Source of the DNA: Cyanobacterium aponinum PCC 10605
GTDB taxonomy: Bacteria > Cyanobacteriota > Cyanobacteriia > Cyanobacteriales > Cyanobacteriaceae
DNA length: 64,000 bases
Assembly (NCBI RefSeq): GCF_000317675.1
Contig: NC_019776.1
Location: 2,976,001 to 3,040,000 of the forward strand
Direction: 5' to 3'
Within the stretch, counting starts at the first letter, position 1; every line of letters starts with the position of its first letter. The notes below the pieces were generated by a model. It was not told the origin of the DNA, did no database searches, and saw only the letters and a program-made list of their open reading frames with translations. The translations under genes were made by a program, and so were the position numbers. Shown piece by piece: positions 1-10,086 of the stretch.

Positions 1-1254
1 GGTTTGTACTCCTGTAATCGCACATTCTCTTAAAGCCCTTTTCATTCTTTTGATTGCGGTTTCTCTATCTTCTCCCCAAACAATCAATTTACCAATCAAA
101 GAATCATAATAAGGGGGAATTTCATAGTCAGGATAAACAAAAGAATCCATCCTTACGCCAGGTCCTCCGGGGGGCAAATAGGCGATAATTTTCCCGGGAT
201 TTGGTCTAAAATCATGATCAGGATCTTCTGCATTAATCCGACATTCGATCGCATGACCTTTCAATTGTATTTGTTCTTGAGTAAAAGCTAATCTTTCTCC
301 TTGCGCGATCGCAATTTGTTCTTTAATTAAATCTAATCCAGTAATCATTTCTGTTACAGGATGTTCTACTTGGATACGAGTATTCATCTCCATAAAATAG
401 AAATTACCGTATTTATCCACTAAAAATTCTACTGTACCAGCACCAACATAATTGATATATTTGGCGGCTTTAACCGCCGCTTCTCCCATTTTCTGCCTTA
501 ATTCAGGATTAAGAGCAGGAGAAGGGGCTTCTTCTAGTAATTTCTGATGACGGCGTTGAATAGAGCAATCTCTCTCTCCTAAATGGACAACATTGCCGTA
601 ACTGTCTGCTAATATTTGAAACTCAATATGACGGGGTAATTCAATAAACTTTTCTAAATAAACTCCAGCATTACCAAAAGCCGCTTCTGCTTCTCCTTGG
701 GCGGCTCTTAATAAACGACTCAATTCTGTTTCGTCAGAGACAAAACGCATTCCTCTGCCACCACCTCCAGCAGTGGCTTTAATAATCACAGGATAGCCAA
801 TTTCGGCAGCAACTCTAGCGGCCTCCTCCTCATCAGTAATTAAACCCTTACTACCTGGAATAGTTGGCACACCTGCCTCTTGCATCGTTTTCTTGGCGGT
901 GGATTTATCGCCCATGGCAATAATTGCCTCTGGGGAAGGTCCAATAAACTGAAGATTATGATCAGCACAAATTTGGGCAAAACGGGCATTTTCTGCCAAA
1001 AATCCATAGCCCGGGTGGATTGCCTCTGCACCTCTGGTTAAAGCGGCGGCAATAATATTAGGAATATTCAAATAACTTTTATTACTTGGAGGAGGTCCAA
1101 TACAAACACTCTCATCGGCTAATTTAACGTGAAGGGCATGGCGATCAATAGTAGAATGTACCGCTACGGTGGCAATCCCCATTTCTTCACAACTATGAAT
1201 AATCCTTAAAGCAATTTCACCTCGGTTCGCAATTAAGATTTTGGCAAAGGGCAT
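1..1254 (-). CDS. accC: Acetyl-CoA carboxylase biotin carboxylase subunit (3' end beyond window)
   Basis: Biotin carboxylase carries out the ATP-dependent carboxylation of biotin on BCCP, the first half-reaction of acetyl-CoA carboxylase in fatty-acid synthesis. The reverse strand reads [18 protein letters not shown] from an ATG at 1254 and stays open for 418 codons to the window edge, so only about 30 C-terminal residues of the usual ~450 are missing. Visible signatures are the N-terminal ANRGEIA motif, the [10 protein letters not shown] segment and the glycine-rich ATP-grasp loop (GGGGRGMR). It stands alone here, followed upstream by a repeat-rich intergenic stretch. Identification is secure; the truncation is only the window boundary. 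Confidence 0.96.
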   Translation of the reverse strand, partial: MPFAKILIANRGEIALRIIHSCEEMGIATVAVHSTIDRHALHVKLADESVCIGPPPSNKSYLNIPNIIAAALTRGAEAIHPGYGFLAENARFAQICADHNLQFIGPSPEAIIAMGDKSTAKKTMQEAGVPTIPGSKGLITDEEEAARVAAEIGYPVIIKATAGGGGRGMRFVSDETELSRLLRAAQGEAEAAFGNAGVYLEKFIELPRHIEFQILADSYGNVVHLGERDCSIQRRHQKLLEEAPSPALNPELRQKMGEAAVKAAKYINYVGAGTVEFLVDKYGNFYFMEMNTRIQVEHPVTEMITGLDLIKEQIAIAQGERLAFTQEQIQLKGHAIECRINAEDPDHDFRPNPGKIIAYLPPGGPGVRMDSFVYPDYEIPPYYDSLIGKLIVWGEDRETAIKRMKRALRECAITGVQT

Positions 1255-1584
1255 CGTTGATCATTAAAACTAATATCATTTGTATCATATTTGGTTTTGG
1301 CACTTCTGGCAATTGCTTCTTTAATCTTGGAAAGAGTAAAAAAATTTTTTAAGTAACCTCTGTTCGGTTTAAGAATATCGGGTAAGGTTAGGTGTTAGGT
1401 TTCAGGTTTCAGGTGTTAGGGTGTTTAGGGGATGAGGAGATAAGGGGATGAGGGGAGAGGGAGACAAGGTGTCAGGTTTCAGGTTTCAGGTTGCAGGTGT
1501 TGGAGAAAGTAATAAGTAACGAGTAATGAGTATTTGGAGTTATTAATTATTAATTATTCACTATTCACTATTTACCATTGCCCT
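1255..1584. other. Intergenic repeat tract
   Basis: No gene seen. 1355-1380 matches one terminus of the MITE-like family (AACCTCTGTTCGGTTTAAGA). It is followed from about 1385 by tandem CAGGTTT/CAGGTGT units, G-rich GATGAGGGGA units, and at 1500-1575 by short AATAATTATTAATTATTCACT-type AT repeats. These are the same modules that fill many other spacers in this window. Confidence 0.7.
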
Positions 1585-2331
1585 TTATTTTTCTGTCAGA
1601 AGTATATTGACAATAATATCTGAGAAACCATCAATCTGTGTCAGAGGTGGCAATAACTTCAATTCGCAACTTAGTTCTTTTTGTAACTCCTCTACTTCAG
1701 ATGCGATCGCATCTATGATTTTTCCCGTAAAGAGAAAATAAGGCATAATCATGATTTTTGGGGGATCATTTAGAGCTAATTTGGCTATAACAGAGTGTAA
1801 ATTCGGTTTTATTGACCAATAAGCCACATGGGCGTTAATTTTACCTGCCAAGCCTTCTATTTCTTCATTTCCCTTTTGTAAACTTGTACCATGACAAAAC
1901 AAAATGCGTTCAATACTAGAATCTTTATGATGGTCTAAATTTTCCTGCCTTTCATATTCAGCACATAATAAGGAAATTAAAGATAAACTCCTTCCCAAAT
2001 GAGGTAGAATCTCGATTTGTAAAGAACATTTTTGCCGAGAAACCTCCACTTCAAAAGGAATATCGTTGATAACATGAGTACCCGATAACAAAAATAAAGG
2101 TAAAACTTTAAGATTTTTATAGCCCTTTCTTTCTAATTGATTCCCAAATTCGATAATTTTCTCAGATAGAGATTGATTCCCCAATTCCAAATAAGCAATA
2201 TCCAAATCACAAGTAACCTGCAACAAATCTAATTTTTGTCTCACTGAAAAAGTTAAATCTCTTAACTGTTGAGCATAAAAAGAATTTCGACTACCATGAA
2301 CCACTAAAAGATAAGCAGAAGAATTAATCAT
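1585..2331 (-). CDS. Sirohydrochlorin chelatase (CbiX/SirB family)
   Basis: Inserts Fe2+ or Co2+ into sirohydrochlorin on the way to siroheme or cobalamin; cytosolic. The protein has two similar halves, as in long-form CbiX: an N-terminal VVHGSR motif carrying the first metal-binding His, SGTHVINDIP with a second His, and a second-half LFCHGTSL segment. I chose the ATG at 2331 (248 aa) because GAGGAAAG lies about 9 nt upstream; a longer start at 2358 would add nine residues but has no ribosome binding site. It is divergent from the SLC13 permease. Metal specificity (Fe versus Co) cannot be read from sequence. Confidence 0.82.
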   Translation of the reverse strand: MINSSAYLLVVHGSRNSFYAQQLRDLTFSVRQKLDLLQVTCDLDIAYLELGNQSLSEKIIEFGNQLERKGYKNLKVLPLFLLSGTHVINDIPFEVEVSRQKCSLQIEILPHLGRSLSLISLLCAEYERQENLDHHKDSSIERILFCHGTSLQKGNEEIEGLAGKINAHVAYWSIKPNLHSVIAKLALNDPPKIMIMPYFLFTGKIIDAIASEVEELQKELSCELKLLPPLTQIDGFSDIIVNILLTEK

Positions 2332-2446
2332 ATTTACATCTTTCCTCGTCGAAACCATGATAATAAAACCACAACAAAATTAAAAGATACCCCCATAAAA
2401 ACAAAAAATTCTGTATATTGATTACTAATCTTTAAGCATATAGTCT

Positions 2447-4255
2447 ATGAATTGGTTGGATATTTCCCCTATCTTTTTGACCTTGACGGTTTTAATTGTT
2501 GCCCTAATTGCTTTCATTGCCGAATGGTTGCCCGTAGATTTAACTTCTTTATCCATTACCGTTGTTTTGATGATATTGGGGTTAGTTTCTCCTAATGAAG
2601 GTATCTCCGGATTTGGCAACTCCGCAACTATTACCGTTATGGCGATGTTTATTCTCAGTGCAGGAATAACCAAAACAGGCATTCTTAATATTATCAGAGA
2701 TTGGCTAATTCAATGGGGGGGGAAAAATCCGACTCAGCAAATTTTCACTCTAGGGATGATAGTCGGTCCTATTAGTGCTTTTATTAATAATACCGCAGTA
2801 GTTGCCATTTTTTTACCAATAGTTGAACAGTGGAGTAAACAAGCAAAAGTTTCTATTTCTAAACTGCTCATACCCATGTCATTTCTAACAATATTGGGGG
2901 GATTAATTACTTTACTAGGTACATCAACTAACATTCTTGCCAGTGGGATTGCGGTACAATTAGGGTATCCAGAATTTGGTATTTTCCAATTTACTAAATT
3001 AGGTTTACCTGTCTTTTTTATCGGCTTAATTTATTTATCTATCGCCTCTCCAAAATTATTACCCGCAAGAAAACCTCCGGGAGGAGAATCTTTAGCCGAA
3101 GATTATGAATTAAAAGAATACGTCAGTGAAATGATTATTCCTCCCAAATCAAGTTTAATTGGACAAACTTTGCGCAGTAGTGAAATTCAACGTAAATTTG
3201 ATTTAGATGTTTTAGAAATTATCCGCAATGATACCCATTTCCCTCCCCCTTTAGCGGATAAAGTTTTAGCGGTAGGAGATATTTTATTAGTTAGGGGAAG
3301 TCGTAGTAACTTATTAAATATCAAAGATGAAAGAGGAGTGGAAATCCTCGCAGACTTTAAATTCAATTCTCAAGAATTAGAAGAACAAAATAATTCTCAA
3401 GAGGAAAAAATAGCAGAGGTTTTGATACTATCCAATTCTCGTTTAATTGGCTCTAGTTTGAAAGATTTAAGATTTAGACAGCGTTATAATGCTACGGTTT
3501 TAGCTGTTAGAAGAGGTCAAGAATTAATTAGAGAAAGATTTGGCAAAATTCCTTTGAAATTCGGCGATTTACTCTTAATTCAAGCTCCTAAAGATAGTTT
3601 TATTGGTTTACAAACTACCAGAGAGTTATTAGTTTTAGAAGAAAAAAATCGAGAGGGTTTAAGACAAAACAAAGCGGGAATTGCTTTAGCGATTGTTTTA
3701 ACGGTTATTTTCACTTCTGCTTTTAATTTTGTACCTATCTTGGTGAGTAGTTTAGCGGGGGTTTTAATAATGGTAATTACAGGATGTCTCAAACCCGGTG
3801 AAGTATATGGCTCTGTAAGATGGGATATTATTTTTCTGTTAGCTGGTTTAATACCTTTGGGTATTGCGATGGATAATTCTGGTACAAACCAATGGTTAGC
3901 CGATAATTTATTGAAAGTTGCAGGAAATTTATCAGGGTATTGGATTTTAGTTTTATTTTATTTTGCCACTTCCATGTTGACGGAGGTTTTGTCGAATAAT
4001 GCCGCAGTGGTTTTAATGATTCCTATTGCGGTAAAAGTGGCGGAAACTATTGGACTTGAACCCTTATCCTTTATGTATGCGGTGACTTTTGCGGCTTCTA
4101 ATAGCTATTTAGCCCCCATTGGTTATCAAACGAATACCATGGTTTATGCACCGGGGGGATATAAGTTTCTTGATTATACTCGTGTTGGTTTACCGTTAAC
4201 CTTAACTTTAACTTTTACTGTGCCTTTACTCATCGTGAAAATTTATGGGTTATAG
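2447..4255 (+). CDS. SLC13-family permease with two TrkA-C (RCK_C) domains
   Basis: Probable Na+-coupled anion symporter of the divalent anion/sodium type, with cytosolic regulatory RCK_C modules. Residues 10-200 hold several membrane segments with the family motifs FINNTAVVAIFLP (112-124) and GTSTNILASG (158-167). Two RCK_C domains follow at about 225-300 and 320-400. The C-terminal half repeats the fold with LSNNAAVVLMIPIA and SYLAPIGYQTN. 602 aa is normal for this class. Sulfate is a plausible substrate in cyanobacteria but is not proven by sequence. Divergently transcribed from the chelatase. The 3' end is followed by a C6/G6 hairpin repeat. Confidence 0.88.
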   Translation: MNWLDISPIFLTLTVLIVALIAFIAEWLPVDLTSLSITVVLMILGLVSPNEGISGFGNSATITVMAMFILSAGITKTGILNIIRDWLIQWGGKNPTQQIFTLGMIVGPISAFINNTAVVAIFLPIVEQWSKQAKVSISKLLIPMSFLTILGGLITLLGTSTNILASGIAVQLGYPEFGIFQFTKLGLPVFFIGLIYLSIASPKLLPARKPPGGESLAEDYELKEYVSEMIIPPKSSLIGQTLRSSEIQRKFDLDVLEIIRNDTHFPPPLADKVLAVGDILLVRGSRSNLLNIKDERGVEILADFKFNSQELEEQNNSQEEKIAEVLILSNSRLIGSSLKDLRFRQRYNATVLAVRRGQELIRERFGKIPLKFGDLLLIQAPKDSFIGLQTTRELLVLEEKNREGLRQNKAGIALAIVLTVIFTSAFNFVPILVSSLAGVLIMVITGCLKPGEVYGSVRWDIIFLLAGLIPLGIAMDNSGTNQWLADNLLKVAGNLSGYWILVLFYFATSMLTEVLSNNAAVVLMIPIAVKVAETIGLEPLSFMYAVTFAASNSYLAPIGYQTNTMVYAPGGYKFLDYTRVGLPLTLTLTFTVPLLIVKIYGL

Positions 4256-4266
4256 GGGCAAGAGGG

Positions 4267-4303
4267 GAAAACCCCCCTTTATCCCTCCTCGAGAGGGGGA
4301 AGA
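4267..4303. repeat. C6/G6 hairpin repeat, copy 1
   Basis: AAACCCCCCTTTATCC followed by CTCCTCGAGAGGGGG. This is a GC-rich stem in AT-rich DNA, 12 bp after the SLC13 stop, and one of six dispersed copies in the window. It may act as a terminator. Confidence 0.75.
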
Positions 4304-4367
4304 GCAAAGGAAAAGGTAAATAGTTGATAATTAAGAATTAAGAATTAAAAACTCCTAACTCCTGTAC

Positions 4368-4387
4368 GGGCGAATGGCCATTCGCCC
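4368..4387. repeat. 20-bp perfect palindrome, copy 1
   Basis: GGGCGAATGGCCATTCGCCC, self-complementary over all 20 bases. Identical copies occur at 29858 and 41557, all in spacers. Confidence 0.9.
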
Positions 4388-4493
4388 CTAACTAACTCCT
4401 AACTAATTTCTCCCTCTCTCCTCATCTCTCCCGCACCTTAATACCTGCAACCTAACACCTATCCTCATCCGATGTTCTTAAACTGAACTGAGG

Positions 4494-6668
4494 TTATTTA
4501 ATAAATAACATTTCTTGATAAGTTGGTAAGGGCCATAATTCATCGGCAATTTCTGCTTCCAACGCATCGGCATATTTACGAACTTCATCCATTAAAGCTC
4601 GAACAGTTTTAGCAAAATACTGTAACTTAGCCTCAGTACTTTCAAAATCATGAACAGAAATGGCATCTTGTAATTTTTGTACCTGAACCATCATTTCATT
4701 AGTTAAGGTTGAGATGTGTTTTACAATGCTTAAATCCCCTTCCAAACCTATATCCTTTAAACTAGAAAGGGTATTCATCAACTGAGATAAATATTTCATT
4801 GCCGTAGGATAAACAATAGTTTTTGCCATGTTCGCCACTAATTTAGCTTCTACCTCTAAAGACAATAAATACTGTTCTGCATAAACTTCAAAACGGCTTT
4901 CTAATTCTTTTGGGGAAAGGACTCCCATGCGATCGAACAATTCTTCGATATGTTTTTGTTTGAGGACAGGTAAAGCATCGGCGGTGGTAGGTAGATTTGC
5001 TAATCCTCTTTCTTCTACTGCCATTTTATGCCATTCTTCTGAGTAACCATTGCCCCCGAAAATCACATTGCCATGTTTTTCCATTATTTCCTTGAGAATT
5101 TTCTGAATCGCCGTGTTTAACTCAGTACCCTGTTTTAATTCTTCCTCTAGTTTGTCTGCAATCCAATTCAAAGAGTCCGCCAAAATAGTATTCATTGCCA
5201 CTAAAGGACCTGCTACGGATTGATTTGAACCCACTGCTCGAAACTCGAAACGATTACCAGTAAAAGCGAAGGGGGAAGTTCTATTTCTGTCTCCGGGGTC
5301 TTTCGGAATTTCAGGTAAAGTATCCACTCCGATATTCATTACTTGTGCTAGTTGAGAGCCTGTTATTTCACCTTTGCGAATTTGCTCAAATACATCTTCT
5401 AATTGAGTTCCTAAATAAATAGAGATAATAGCCGGAGGTGCTTCGTTTGCTCCTAAGCGATGGTCATTACTGGCGGTTGCTACCACTGCCCTTAATAGAG
5501 TTCCGTATTTATGAACACCTCGAATTACTGCTCCACAGAAGACCAAAAATTGAGCATTGGCATGGGGAGTATCTCCGGGGTCTAATAAATTGCCTTGAGT
5601 ACGATTTCCTACAGACCAGTTAACGTGTTTTCCAGAGCCATTAATTCCTGCAAAGGGTTTTTCGTGGAGTAAACAGGTAAAGCCATGTTTTTTTGCCATT
5701 TGTCTTAAAATGGTCATGGTTAGCTGTTGATGATCTGTGGCAACGTTGGCGGATTCAAAAAAGGGTGCTATTTCAAATTGTCCGGGGGCAACTTCATTAT
5801 GACGGGTTTTAGCGGGAATTCCTAGGCGATATAAGCACTCTTCTACATCCTGCATGAAAATTTGTACTCGTTCAGGAATTGCACCAAAATAGTGATCATC
5901 AAATTCTTGACCTTTAGCCGGGGGTTTTCCCAATAAGGTTCTTCCTGCAAGAAGTAAGTCGGGACGATAATGGGCAAAATGAGAATCCACAAGGAAGTAT
6001 TCTTGTTCTGCTCCACAACTGGAACTCACGGGGGCTATATCTGTATGTCCTAACAATTCTAATACTCTACGAGCGGATTTATTAACGGCAGAGTTCGATC
6101 GCAGTAGGGGGGTTTTTTTATCCAGAGCTTCTCCTGTCCAAGAAACAAATACAGTGGGAATACATAAAGTAACACCATTGTCAGTTTCCATGACATAAGC
6201 AGGGCTAGTAACATCCCAAGCAGTGTAACCTCTAGCCTCAAAAGTGGAACGAATACCACCATTAGGGAAAGATGAGCCGTCGGGTTCGCCTTTTACTAAT
6301 ACTTTGCCTGAAAATTCCGATATTACCGAACCATCTCCCTGCACTGAAACGAAACTATCATGTTTTTCCGCCGTAGAATTGGTTAAAGGATAAAATACGT
6401 GGGCATAATAGAGAGCATTCTTAGAAATTGCCCAATCTCTCATAGCTGTAGCGACTACGTCTGCAATGGATACGTCCAGAGGTTCACCAGTTTGAATGGT
6501 TTTTTTCAAAGATTTAAACACACTTTTGGGCAAAGATTCTTGCATTTTCGCTAAAGTAAAAACATCTGTAGCCCACATTTCTTCTAATTTTTTAGGAGTC
6601 TTGAAGGGCTTAACTTTGCGATTAGTGATTTCGTAAATGGCTTGAACCCGTGATTTATTTCCGCTCAT
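4494..6668 (-). CDS. glnN: Glutamine synthetase type III
   Basis: ATP-dependent amidation of glutamate to glutamine, the nitrogen-assimilation entry point. GSIII is known in cyanobacteria as a second or replacement glutamine synthetase. At 724 aa it has the GSIII length, much longer than GSI (~470). Visible features are an N-terminal GSIII domain, [11 protein letters not shown] with the catalytic Glu, [26 protein letters not shown], a [20 protein letters not shown] segment, and a helical C-terminal extension. The TAA stop (4494-4496) sits in the last bases of a MITE-like terminus, so the repeat abuts the coding end directly. A 14-bp palindrome lies 24 bp upstream of the start; no exact NtcA box GTA-N8-TAC was found. 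Confidence 0.96.
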   Translation of the reverse strand: MSGNKSRVQAIYEITNRKVKPFKTPKKLEEMWATDVFTLAKMQESLPKSVFKSLKKTIQTGEPLDVSIADVVATAMRDWAISKNALYYAHVFYPLTNSTAEKHDSFVSVQGDGSVISEFSGKVLVKGEPDGSSFPNGGIRSTFEARGYTAWDVTSPAYVMETDNGVTLCIPTVFVSWTGEALDKKTPLLRSNSAVNKSARRVLELLGHTDIAPVSSSCGAEQEYFLVDSHFAHYRPDLLLAGRTLLGKPPAKGQEFDDHYFGAIPERVQIFMQDVEECLYRLGIPAKTRHNEVAPGQFEIAPFFESANVATDHQQLTMTILRQMAKKHGFTCLLHEKPFAGINGSGKHVNWSVGNRTQGNLLDPGDTPHANAQFLVFCGAVIRGVHKYGTLLRAVVATASNDHRLGANEAPPAIISIYLGTQLEDVFEQIRKGEITGSQLAQVMNIGVDTLPEIPKDPGDRNRTSPFAFTGNRFEFRAVGSNQSVAGPLVAMNTILADSLNWIADKLEEELKQGTELNTAIQKILKEIMEKHGNVIFGGNGYSEEWHKMAVEERGLANLPTTADALPVLKQKHIEELFDRMGVLSPKELESRFEVYAEQYLLSLEVEAKLVANMAKTIVYPTAMKYLSQLMNTLSSLKDIGLEGDLSIVKHISTLTNEMMVQVQKLQDAISVHDFESTEAKLQYFAKTVRALMDEVRKYADALEAEIADELWPLPTYQEMLFIK

Positions 6669-6691
6669 AACATCATAGATTTTGATTAAGA

Positions 6692-6705
6692 TATTGTTAA
6701 CAATA
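6692..6705. promoter_or_regulatory. 14-bp palindrome upstream of glnN
   Basis: TATTGTTAACAATA, a perfect inverted repeat 24 bp before the glnN ATG. It may be an operator or lie in the 5' UTR. It does not fit the NtcA consensus. Function is inferred from position only. Confidence 0.35.
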
Positions 6706-6859
6706 CCAGACTTTTACTAACCTTTAGAAGATACTTTGGCTACAAAATTAGCAAAATTAACAATTTATTTAGATAACGATTCCAAATTTTCACTTGCTCA
6801 ACTTTTTCTGTTGTCCATTAATTTTGGAGAAATCATTTAGGATTGTTATATTGAGACAT

Positions 6860-7048
6860 AACCTCAGTTCGGTTTAAGAATATCGGATAAGAGTAGGTGT
6901 CAGGTTTCAGGGTATTTAGGGGAGAGGGATAGGTTAATTAAACACTTTTGCCTCTTGCCTTGTCTTAATTACTAATTCCTAATTACTAATTTTTAATTAC
7001 CCTTTTCGCCATCACTCATCAGTGAAAATTTATCCCGAACTCAGATTA
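6860..7048. repeat. MITE-like element with AACCTCAGTTCGG / CCGAACTCAGATT ends
   Basis: About 190 bp. Its left end, AACCTCAGTTCGGTTTAAGA, and right end, AATTTATCCCGAACTCAG, are imperfect inverted repeats. The interior holds CAGGTTT units and AATTACTAATT tracts. No ORF. The right end is 22 bp before the next gene start, so it may contribute that gene's leader. Confidence 0.65.
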
Positions 7049-7070
7049 CATAAATTTTTGAATTAGCTTT

Positions 7071-7781
7071 ATGGAAAAAAACGACATTGGTTTAAATATT
7101 CTCGCTATCGGCATTTTTTCTATTACTTTATTAGTGTTAGTTGGTCCTTTATTAAGTATCTCTCCTTTTATTCCTGCTACAATCACTTTTATTTTACTAA
7201 GTTTAGTAACTGTCGATACTTTAGCTTGGGGAAATCAGGGGACTAATTTATTTTTAAATTTATTTCTTTCGGAAGAACAAAAACAACGGATTATTCATCA
7301 CGAAGCAGGACATTTTTTAACAGCTTATTTATACGAAATTCCTATTATTGGCTATACTTTAACTCCTTGGGAAAATATGAAAATTAATAATTTAGGTTCA
7401 GGGGGGGTGATGTTTGATACTAGCTTTTTAGAAGAAAAAGGGCAAGATTTAAGGGAATTAAATTTATTAACGGAACGTTTTGCTGTTGTTTTAATGGCAG
7501 GAATTGCCGCCGAAAAATTAGTATATAAAAATAGTGAGGGAGGAGAGGAAGATAATCAGAAATTATCGGAAATTTATAAAAGTTTAGGAATAAATTATAG
7601 TCAAATAAAAATTAAACAAAGATTAGCTATTTTACAAGCAGAAACTTTAATTGAAAAATATAAAGATGCTTATTTTGCTCTGGTAGAAGCTATGGGAAAA
7701 AGATTATCTGTTACCGAGTGTCAAGCAATAATTGAAGAAAAAAAATCCTCACAATTGAATGAACTTACCCCTCAAAATTAG
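7071..7781 (+). CDS. Stand-alone M41 (FtsH-like) zinc metalloprotease domain, membrane protein
   Basis: 236 aa. Two hydrophobic helices (about 8-29 and 33-50) precede a zinc-protease-like core with HHEAGHFLTAYLYE (HExxH) and, downstream, MAGIAAEKLVY with EGGEEDNQ, matching the FtsH segment that supplies the third, acidic zinc ligand. There is no AAA+ ATPase module (no Walker A), so unlike FtsH it cannot unfold substrates by itself. Proteins of this kind occur in cyanobacteria and plastid lineages. Its end overlaps the next gene by 23 nt, so the two are probably co-translated. Substrate unknown. Confidence 0.72.
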   Translation: MEKNDIGLNILAIGIFSITLLVLVGPLLSISPFIPATITFILLSLVTVDTLAWGNQGTNLFLNLFLSEEQKQRIIHHEAGHFLTAYLYEIPIIGYTLTPWENMKINNLGSGGVMFDTSFLEEKGQDLRELNLLTERFAVVLMAGIAAEKLVYKNSEGGEEDNQKLSEIYKSLGINYSQIKIKQRLAILQAETLIEKYKDAYFALVEAMGKRLSVTECQAIIEEKKSSQLNELTPQN

Positions 7782-8457
7782 TATCATTATCCCTGTTATT
7801 AATGAAGAAAAGATGTTGCTAAAAACTATTCCTATTCTCAAGCAGTATCCTTATGTGGAAATTTTGTTTGTGGATGGGGGTAGTCAAGATAATACTATTA
7901 ACTTAATTCATCAAGCTGGTTTTAAATGTCTTTCTTCTCCTATCTTGAATCGTAGTTATCAAATGAATTTAGGAGCAGAATCTGCCCAAGGAGATATACT
8001 TTTATTTTTACACGGTGATACTATTCTTCCTCATAATTTTCCTCAAATAATTATTGATATTGTTAGCAATAGTAACTTCATTGCGGGAGCTTTTTTACTA
8101 AAAATTGATAGTGATAAAATCATTTTTCGATTATTAGAAATAATGATTAAAATGCGATCGCATCTTTTTTCTTTGCCCTATGGAGACCAAGGAATATTTA
8201 TCAAGAAAAAAATATTTGAAAAAATAGGAGGCTTTAAAAATTTAGCAATAATGGAAGATTTTGAGTTAATAAAAAGGTTGAATAAAAAAGGGAAAATTTA
8301 TATTAGTTCCGAAGCAGTAATCACTTCTGCAAGACGTTGGGAAAAATTGGGAATATTTAAAACCACATTAATAAATCAATTAATTGTTATTGGTTATTAT
8401 CTAGGAATAAATACAAAAAAACTAGCTAATTTTTATCGACAAATAAAAAGTAATTAG
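7759..8457 (+). CDS. Family 2 glycosyltransferase, TIGR04283-like
   Basis: Cytosolic or peripheral GT-A glycosyltransferase of 232 aa. SIIIPVINEEKML opens the nucleotide-sugar fold, EILFVDGGSQDNT and LFLHGDTILP (DxD-like HGDT) follow, and DQGIF and MEDFELIKRL form the acceptor side. The short single-domain form and the HGDT variant resemble TIGR04283, a family named for arsenosugar biosynthesis. No arsM or arsS partner lies nearby, though an ACR3 arsenite exporter is at 24.6 kb. The 23-nt overlap with the M41-like gene suggests coupling. Acceptor and sugar are not deducible. Confidence 0.78.
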   Translation: MNLPLKISIIIPVINEEKMLLKTIPILKQYPYVEILFVDGGSQDNTINLIHQAGFKCLSSPILNRSYQMNLGAESAQGDILLFLHGDTILPHNFPQIIIDIVSNSNFIAGAFLLKIDSDKIIFRLLEIMIKMRSHLFSLPYGDQGIFIKKKIFEKIGGFKNLAIMEDFELIKRLNKKGKIYISSEAVITSARRWEKLGIFKTTLINQLIVIGYYLGINTKKLANFYRQIKSN

Positions 8458-8490
8458 GGGTTCAGAGCTAAGAGTTAGAAGTTATTAATT

Positions 8491-8594
8491 AACCTGAGTT
8501 TTGGATAAGCTGAAAGCATTATTATCCTGTAGTCAGAAAACCTTATAGCTTCTTAGAAATTAAGAATAAAATTGCCTTAACCCGAACTGACGTT
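8491..8594 (+). repeat. 104-bp inverted-repeat-ended element, copy A
   Basis: Starts AACCTGAGTTTTGGATAA and ends TTAACCCGAACTGACGTT. The ends form an imperfect terminal inverted repeat. Copy B at 10087-10189 differs at about five bases plus one indel and is in the same orientation. The two copies bracket the substrate-binding-protein gene. Confidence 0.85.
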
Positions 8595-8742
8595 ATTCAT
8601 TAATTGTCTTTTTCTTAGCAAAATCAGAAAATTTTATCAAATTTTTATCGTGTCTCATTCTAAAAATAAAAACTAAAGTTTTGACAAGATTAGAATATTA
8701 CTTTAGGATAAAAAGGAATGATTGAGAGAAAAAATTTAAGTC

Positions 8743-10035
8743 ATGTCTTTTCAATTTTCTTTTAGAATTAGTAATTTATTAAGTTTTTTAAAGAAACAAT
8801 TTAGATATATTTCAATTTTATTAATAATTTTATTTTTTGTGTTAGTAAATGTTGTTTACAGTACAGAAAAAACAACTATAACTTTGATGATACAAGCCCT
8901 AGAAGCGGCACAATGGCAAAACTTAGTGGAAAAATTTGAAAGGGAAAATCCTGATATTGATTTAGAAATTATTTCCGCACCCAATGCCACTAATTTAGTA
9001 GAAGACTTATATACCTCTGCTTTTTTATTGGGAGATTCGCCCTATGATTTAGTTTATTTGGATATAGTTTGGGTTCAAAAATTTGCGGCGGCTAATTGGT
9101 TACAACCCCTGAATAACTTTATCAGTGAGGATGAATTAAAACAGTTTTTAAAGGGAGATGTAGAGGGAGGAAAATATCAAGATTCTCTTTATCGAATTCC
9201 TTTTCGCTCCGATGGTGGTATGCTTTATTATCGCACGGATTTGTTAGAAAAAAATGGTTATAATCCCCCTGAAACTTTTACCGAATTAATCAATATTTCT
9301 CAGGATTTACAAGCAAAAGGGAAAGCGAAATGGGGTTATGTATGGCAAGGAAGACAATATGAGGGACTTTCCGCCATGTTTGTGGAAGTTTTACAAGGTT
9401 TTGGTGGTTATTGGATTAATTCAGACACCTTAGAAGTGGGTTTAGATTCTCCAGAAGCGATCGCATCTGTGCAGTTTTTATTAGATACTATTAAAAAAGG
9501 AATTTCTCCCTCTGGTGTCACAACCTACGCAGAAGAAGAAACCCGCCGTATCTTTGAAAATGGACAAACCGTATTTTTACGAAACTGGCCTTATGTGGCA
9601 GGATTAGCCAGTAAATCAGAAATAGCAGGGAAATTCTCCCTTAAACCAATGGTACATCAACCTCAACATCAAAGCGGAGCTTGTCAAGGAGGATGGGGAT
9701 TAGGAATGTCAAAAAACACGAAACACCCAGAAGAAGCATGGCGAGTTATTGAATTTATCACTAGCGAAGACTCACAAAGGGATTTTATTTTAGAAACGGG
9801 CTATGTGCCTAGCCGAAAATCTCTTTTTAATGATCCTCAAATAGTGGAAAAATATCCCTATTACCCTCAACTATTAACAGTAGTAGAAAATTCCGTATTG
9901 CGTCCACCTATTGCTCAATATGCCCAAGCGTCAGACATTCTACAAAGATATTTAAGTGCGGCACTAACTCAAACTATGACTCCGGAAAATGCCATGAAGA
10001 AAGCCGCCACCGAAACCCGACAATTATTGAATTAA
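8743..10035 (+). CDS. ABC transporter extracellular sugar-binding protein (orphan)
   Basis: 430 aa, family 1 (MalE-like) solute-binding protein. A basic N-terminus and one hydrophobic segment (about 21-40) act as a signal or anchor, with no lipobox Cys visible. The mature part begins TTITLMIQALEAAQWQNLVE and has the two-lobed pattern with SPYDLVYLDIVWV, YRIPFRSDGGMLYYR, FLRNWPYVAG and GGWGLGMSKNTKHPEEAW. It resembles trehalose/maltose or compatible-solute binding proteins such as GgtB, but the ligand is not certain. No permease or ATPase gene is adjacent. It is flanked on both sides by copies of the same 104-bp element, which may reflect movement or rearrangement. Confidence 0.83.
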   Translation: MSFQFSFRISNLLSFLKKQFRYISILLIILFFVLVNVVYSTEKTTITLMIQALEAAQWQNLVEKFERENPDIDLEIISAPNATNLVEDLYTSAFLLGDSPYDLVYLDIVWVQKFAAANWLQPLNNFISEDELKQFLKGDVEGGKYQDSLYRIPFRSDGGMLYYRTDLLEKNGYNPPETFTELINISQDLQAKGKAKWGYVWQGRQYEGLSAMFVEVLQGFGGYWINSDTLEVGLDSPEAIASVQFLLDTIKKGISPSGVTTYAEEETRRIFENGQTVFLRNWPYVAGLASKSEIAGKFSLKPMVHQPQHQSGACQGGWGLGMSKNTKHPEEAWRVIEFITSEDSQRDFILETGYVPSRKSLFNDPQIVEKYPYYPQLLTVVENSVLRPPIAQYAQASDILQRYLSAALTQTMTPENAMKKAATETRQLLN

Positions 10036-10086
10036 GAAAAGTAGCTCTCTTGCTTGTCGTTGTGTGCCTGACAACTGATTTTTATT

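Noticed and set aside
840-1031. Small ORF inside accC
   Set aside because: Alternate-frame shadow of the biotin carboxylase gene.
6669-6860. NtcA box upstream of glnN
   Set aside because: No GTA-N8-TAC with a suitable -10 was found; only the AT palindrome is present.
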